A DNA stretch of 6,286 nucleotides from Candidatus Zhuqueibacterota bacterium (GTDB lineage Bacteria; SM23-31), in NCBI GenBank assembly GCA_022562855.1, contig JADFON010000117.1, positions 1-6,286 on the forward strand. Direction: 5' to 3'. Shown piece after piece: positions 5,285 through 6,286 of the stretch. The stretch's first letter is position 1. Every line of letters starts with the position of its first letter. Under the pieces are notes generated by a model, which worked only from the letters and a program-made list of their open reading frames with translations, had not been told where the DNA came from and made no database searches. Made by a program: the position numbers and the translations under genes.

Positions 5285-6286
5285 TTACGGTTTCTTTGTT
5301 TTTAATGTAATTATACCCAATTCGTCGAGTTGTTTCTTGTCTACTTCGGAGGGAGTTTCCACCATGGGACAGAACGCTTTGTTTGTTTTTGGAAACGCAA
5401 TGACCTCCCTGATAGACTGTTCTCCAGCGAGAAGCATTACGATTCTGTCTAATCCAAGCGCTATCCCTCCATGCGGTGGCGCTCCATACTCGAACGCGTC
5501 GAGAAGAAATCCGAATTTTTTCTGTGCGGTTTTACGGTCTATATTGAGCGATTCAAATATTTTTTCCTGTATTTTCCGGTCATGAATTCTAATGCTGCCG
5601 CTTCCCAATTCGTATCCGTTCAATACAATATCGTATGCTTTGGATCTCACTTTTCCCGGATCTGTCTTTAGTAAATTCATATCATCGAGCACGGGAGAAG
5701 TAAACGGGTGATGCGTAGCCATATAGTGTCCGGATTCTTCGTCATATTCGAAAAGAGGGAATTCGGTAATCCAAATCATACTGAATTCTTCTTTCGCCGG
5801 AATATCAAACCGTTTTATCAATTCCAGCCTGAGACTCCCAAGAACGTTCAATACTGTCTTCTTTGAATCCGCAACGATGAAGAGCATGTCGCCCTTTTCC
5901 GCATTCATGGCTTTGACAATTCCATGCGTTATATCATCCGATAAGAATTTGGCAACCGGACCCTGCAGCCCTTCTTCTCCGACTTTCAAAGTTACAAGAC
6001 CCTTTGCGCCGGCTTCCCTTGCGAAACCGGTCAGGTCGTCAACTACTTTTCTCGATGTTCCCGCTCCATCTTTAAGGGTAATACCGCATACGCTTCCACC
6101 GCTTTCGACCGCACTGCCGAAGACTTTAAATTCAGAACCCTTTACCGTTTCACTGATATTCACAATCGGCATGTCCCATCTCAGGTCGGGTTTATCCGTT
6201 CCGTAAGTATTCATCGCCTCTTCGTAAGTTATCCTGCGTACCGGTGAAGGTAGTTGTACTTCGAGAACGTCTTTGAACAGATGGAT
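5285..6286 (-). CDS. aspS: Aspartyl-tRNA synthetase, C-terminal part (5' end outside window)
   Basis: This class II synthetase charges tRNA-Asp in the cytoplasm. The frame is open to the window edge, and the 24 codons before the in-frame ATG at 6214 encode family sequence (PSPVRRITYEEA leading into YGTDKPDLR), so that ATG is internal and the gene is cut by the window edge, not truncated. The 333 visible residues contain YGTDKPDLR (28-36), the bacterial-type GAD insertion (about 54-144), EFPLFEYD (175-182), HHPFTSP (192-198), KFGFLLDAFEYGAPPHGG, and motif 3 with GLDR (268-271), whose Arg binds ATP. It ends in IAFPKTNKAFCPMVETPSEV and a short tail, as in E. coli AspS. The anticodon-binding domain and motif 1 lie outside, so whether it is discriminating or also charges tRNA-Asn cannot be judged. 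The ddl gene starts 557 bp downstream, so co-transcription is unlikely. Confidence 0.96.
   Translation of the reverse strand: MHLFKDVLEVQLPSPVRRITYEEAMNTYGTDKPDLRWDMPIVNISETVKGSEFKVFGSAVESGGSVCGITLKDGAGTSRKVVDDLTGFAREAGAKGLVTLKVGEEGLQGPVAKFLSDDITHGIVKAMNAEKGDMLFIVADSKKTVLNVLGSLRLELIKRFDIPAKEEFSMIWITEFPLFEYDEESGHYMATHHPFTSPVLDDMNLLKTDPGKVRSKAYDIVLNGYELGSGSIRIHDRKIQEKIFESLNIDRKTAQKKFGFLLDAFEYGAPPHGGIALGLDRIVMLLAGEQSIREVIAFPKTNKAFCPMVETPSEVDKKQLDELGIITLKTKKP

Noticed and set aside
1-6286. CRISPR array, tRNA or rRNA gene
   Set aside because: I found no regularly spaced direct repeats, no tRNA-like cloverleaf with a TTCGANNC-type arm in proper context, and no rRNA-like sequence on either strand by eye.

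Overview
The window comes from a flagellated bacterium with a Gram-negative type envelope. The signs are a periplasmic AMIN/Amidase_3 amidase, a D-Ala-D-Ala ligase, a flagellin and a bacterial-type aspartyl-tRNA synthetase carrying a GAD insertion. The four minus-strand genes are housekeeping genes, and the three whose starts are visible have AT-rich leaders without a Shine-Dalgarno sequence. The spacers hold REP-like palindromes with TGTCATT and GATT/AATCTC ends. Weak Shine-Dalgarno use and this spacer style fit an FCB-group lineage (Bacteroidota, Ignavibacteriota, Calditrichota and relatives). That placement is inference; no marker here fixes the phylum.

Layout from left to right: 1-259 is non-coding and holds an inverted pair of REP-like palindromes. 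260-826 (-) is pyrE, orotate phosphoribosyltransferase. 827-1023 is an AT-rich leader with a possible weak terminator for the next gene. 1024-2070 (-) is an N-acetylmuramoyl-L-alanine amidase. 2071-2441 is a divergent spacer with a GC-rich palindromic block, a sigma-28-like promoter and two small hairpins. 2442-3287 (+) is a short flagellin with a strong Shine-Dalgarno site, closed by a clear intrinsic terminator at about 3349-3383. 3384-3605 is a spacer with fragments of dispersed repeats. 3606-4727 (-) is ddl, apparently starting at TTG. 4728-5284 is a repeat-rich spacer with a composite REP-like element, an AT-rich stretch with small hairpins and a 227-bp element bounded by 12-bp inverted repeats. 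5285-6286 (-) is the C-terminal part of aspS, whose 5' end lies outside the window.

The amidase and ddl both serve peptidoglycan (cell-separation hydrolysis and precursor synthesis), pyrE serves pyrimidine synthesis and aspS serves translation. The gaps between them are 197 to 1535 bp, so they are probably separate transcription units that share orientation. The flagellin is the exception: it lies on the opposite strand with its own promoter, leader, ribosome site and terminator, and no other flagellar gene is in view. I see no convincing new multi-gene system. The parts most worth a second look are the self-contained flagellin unit and the structured repeats in the spacers.
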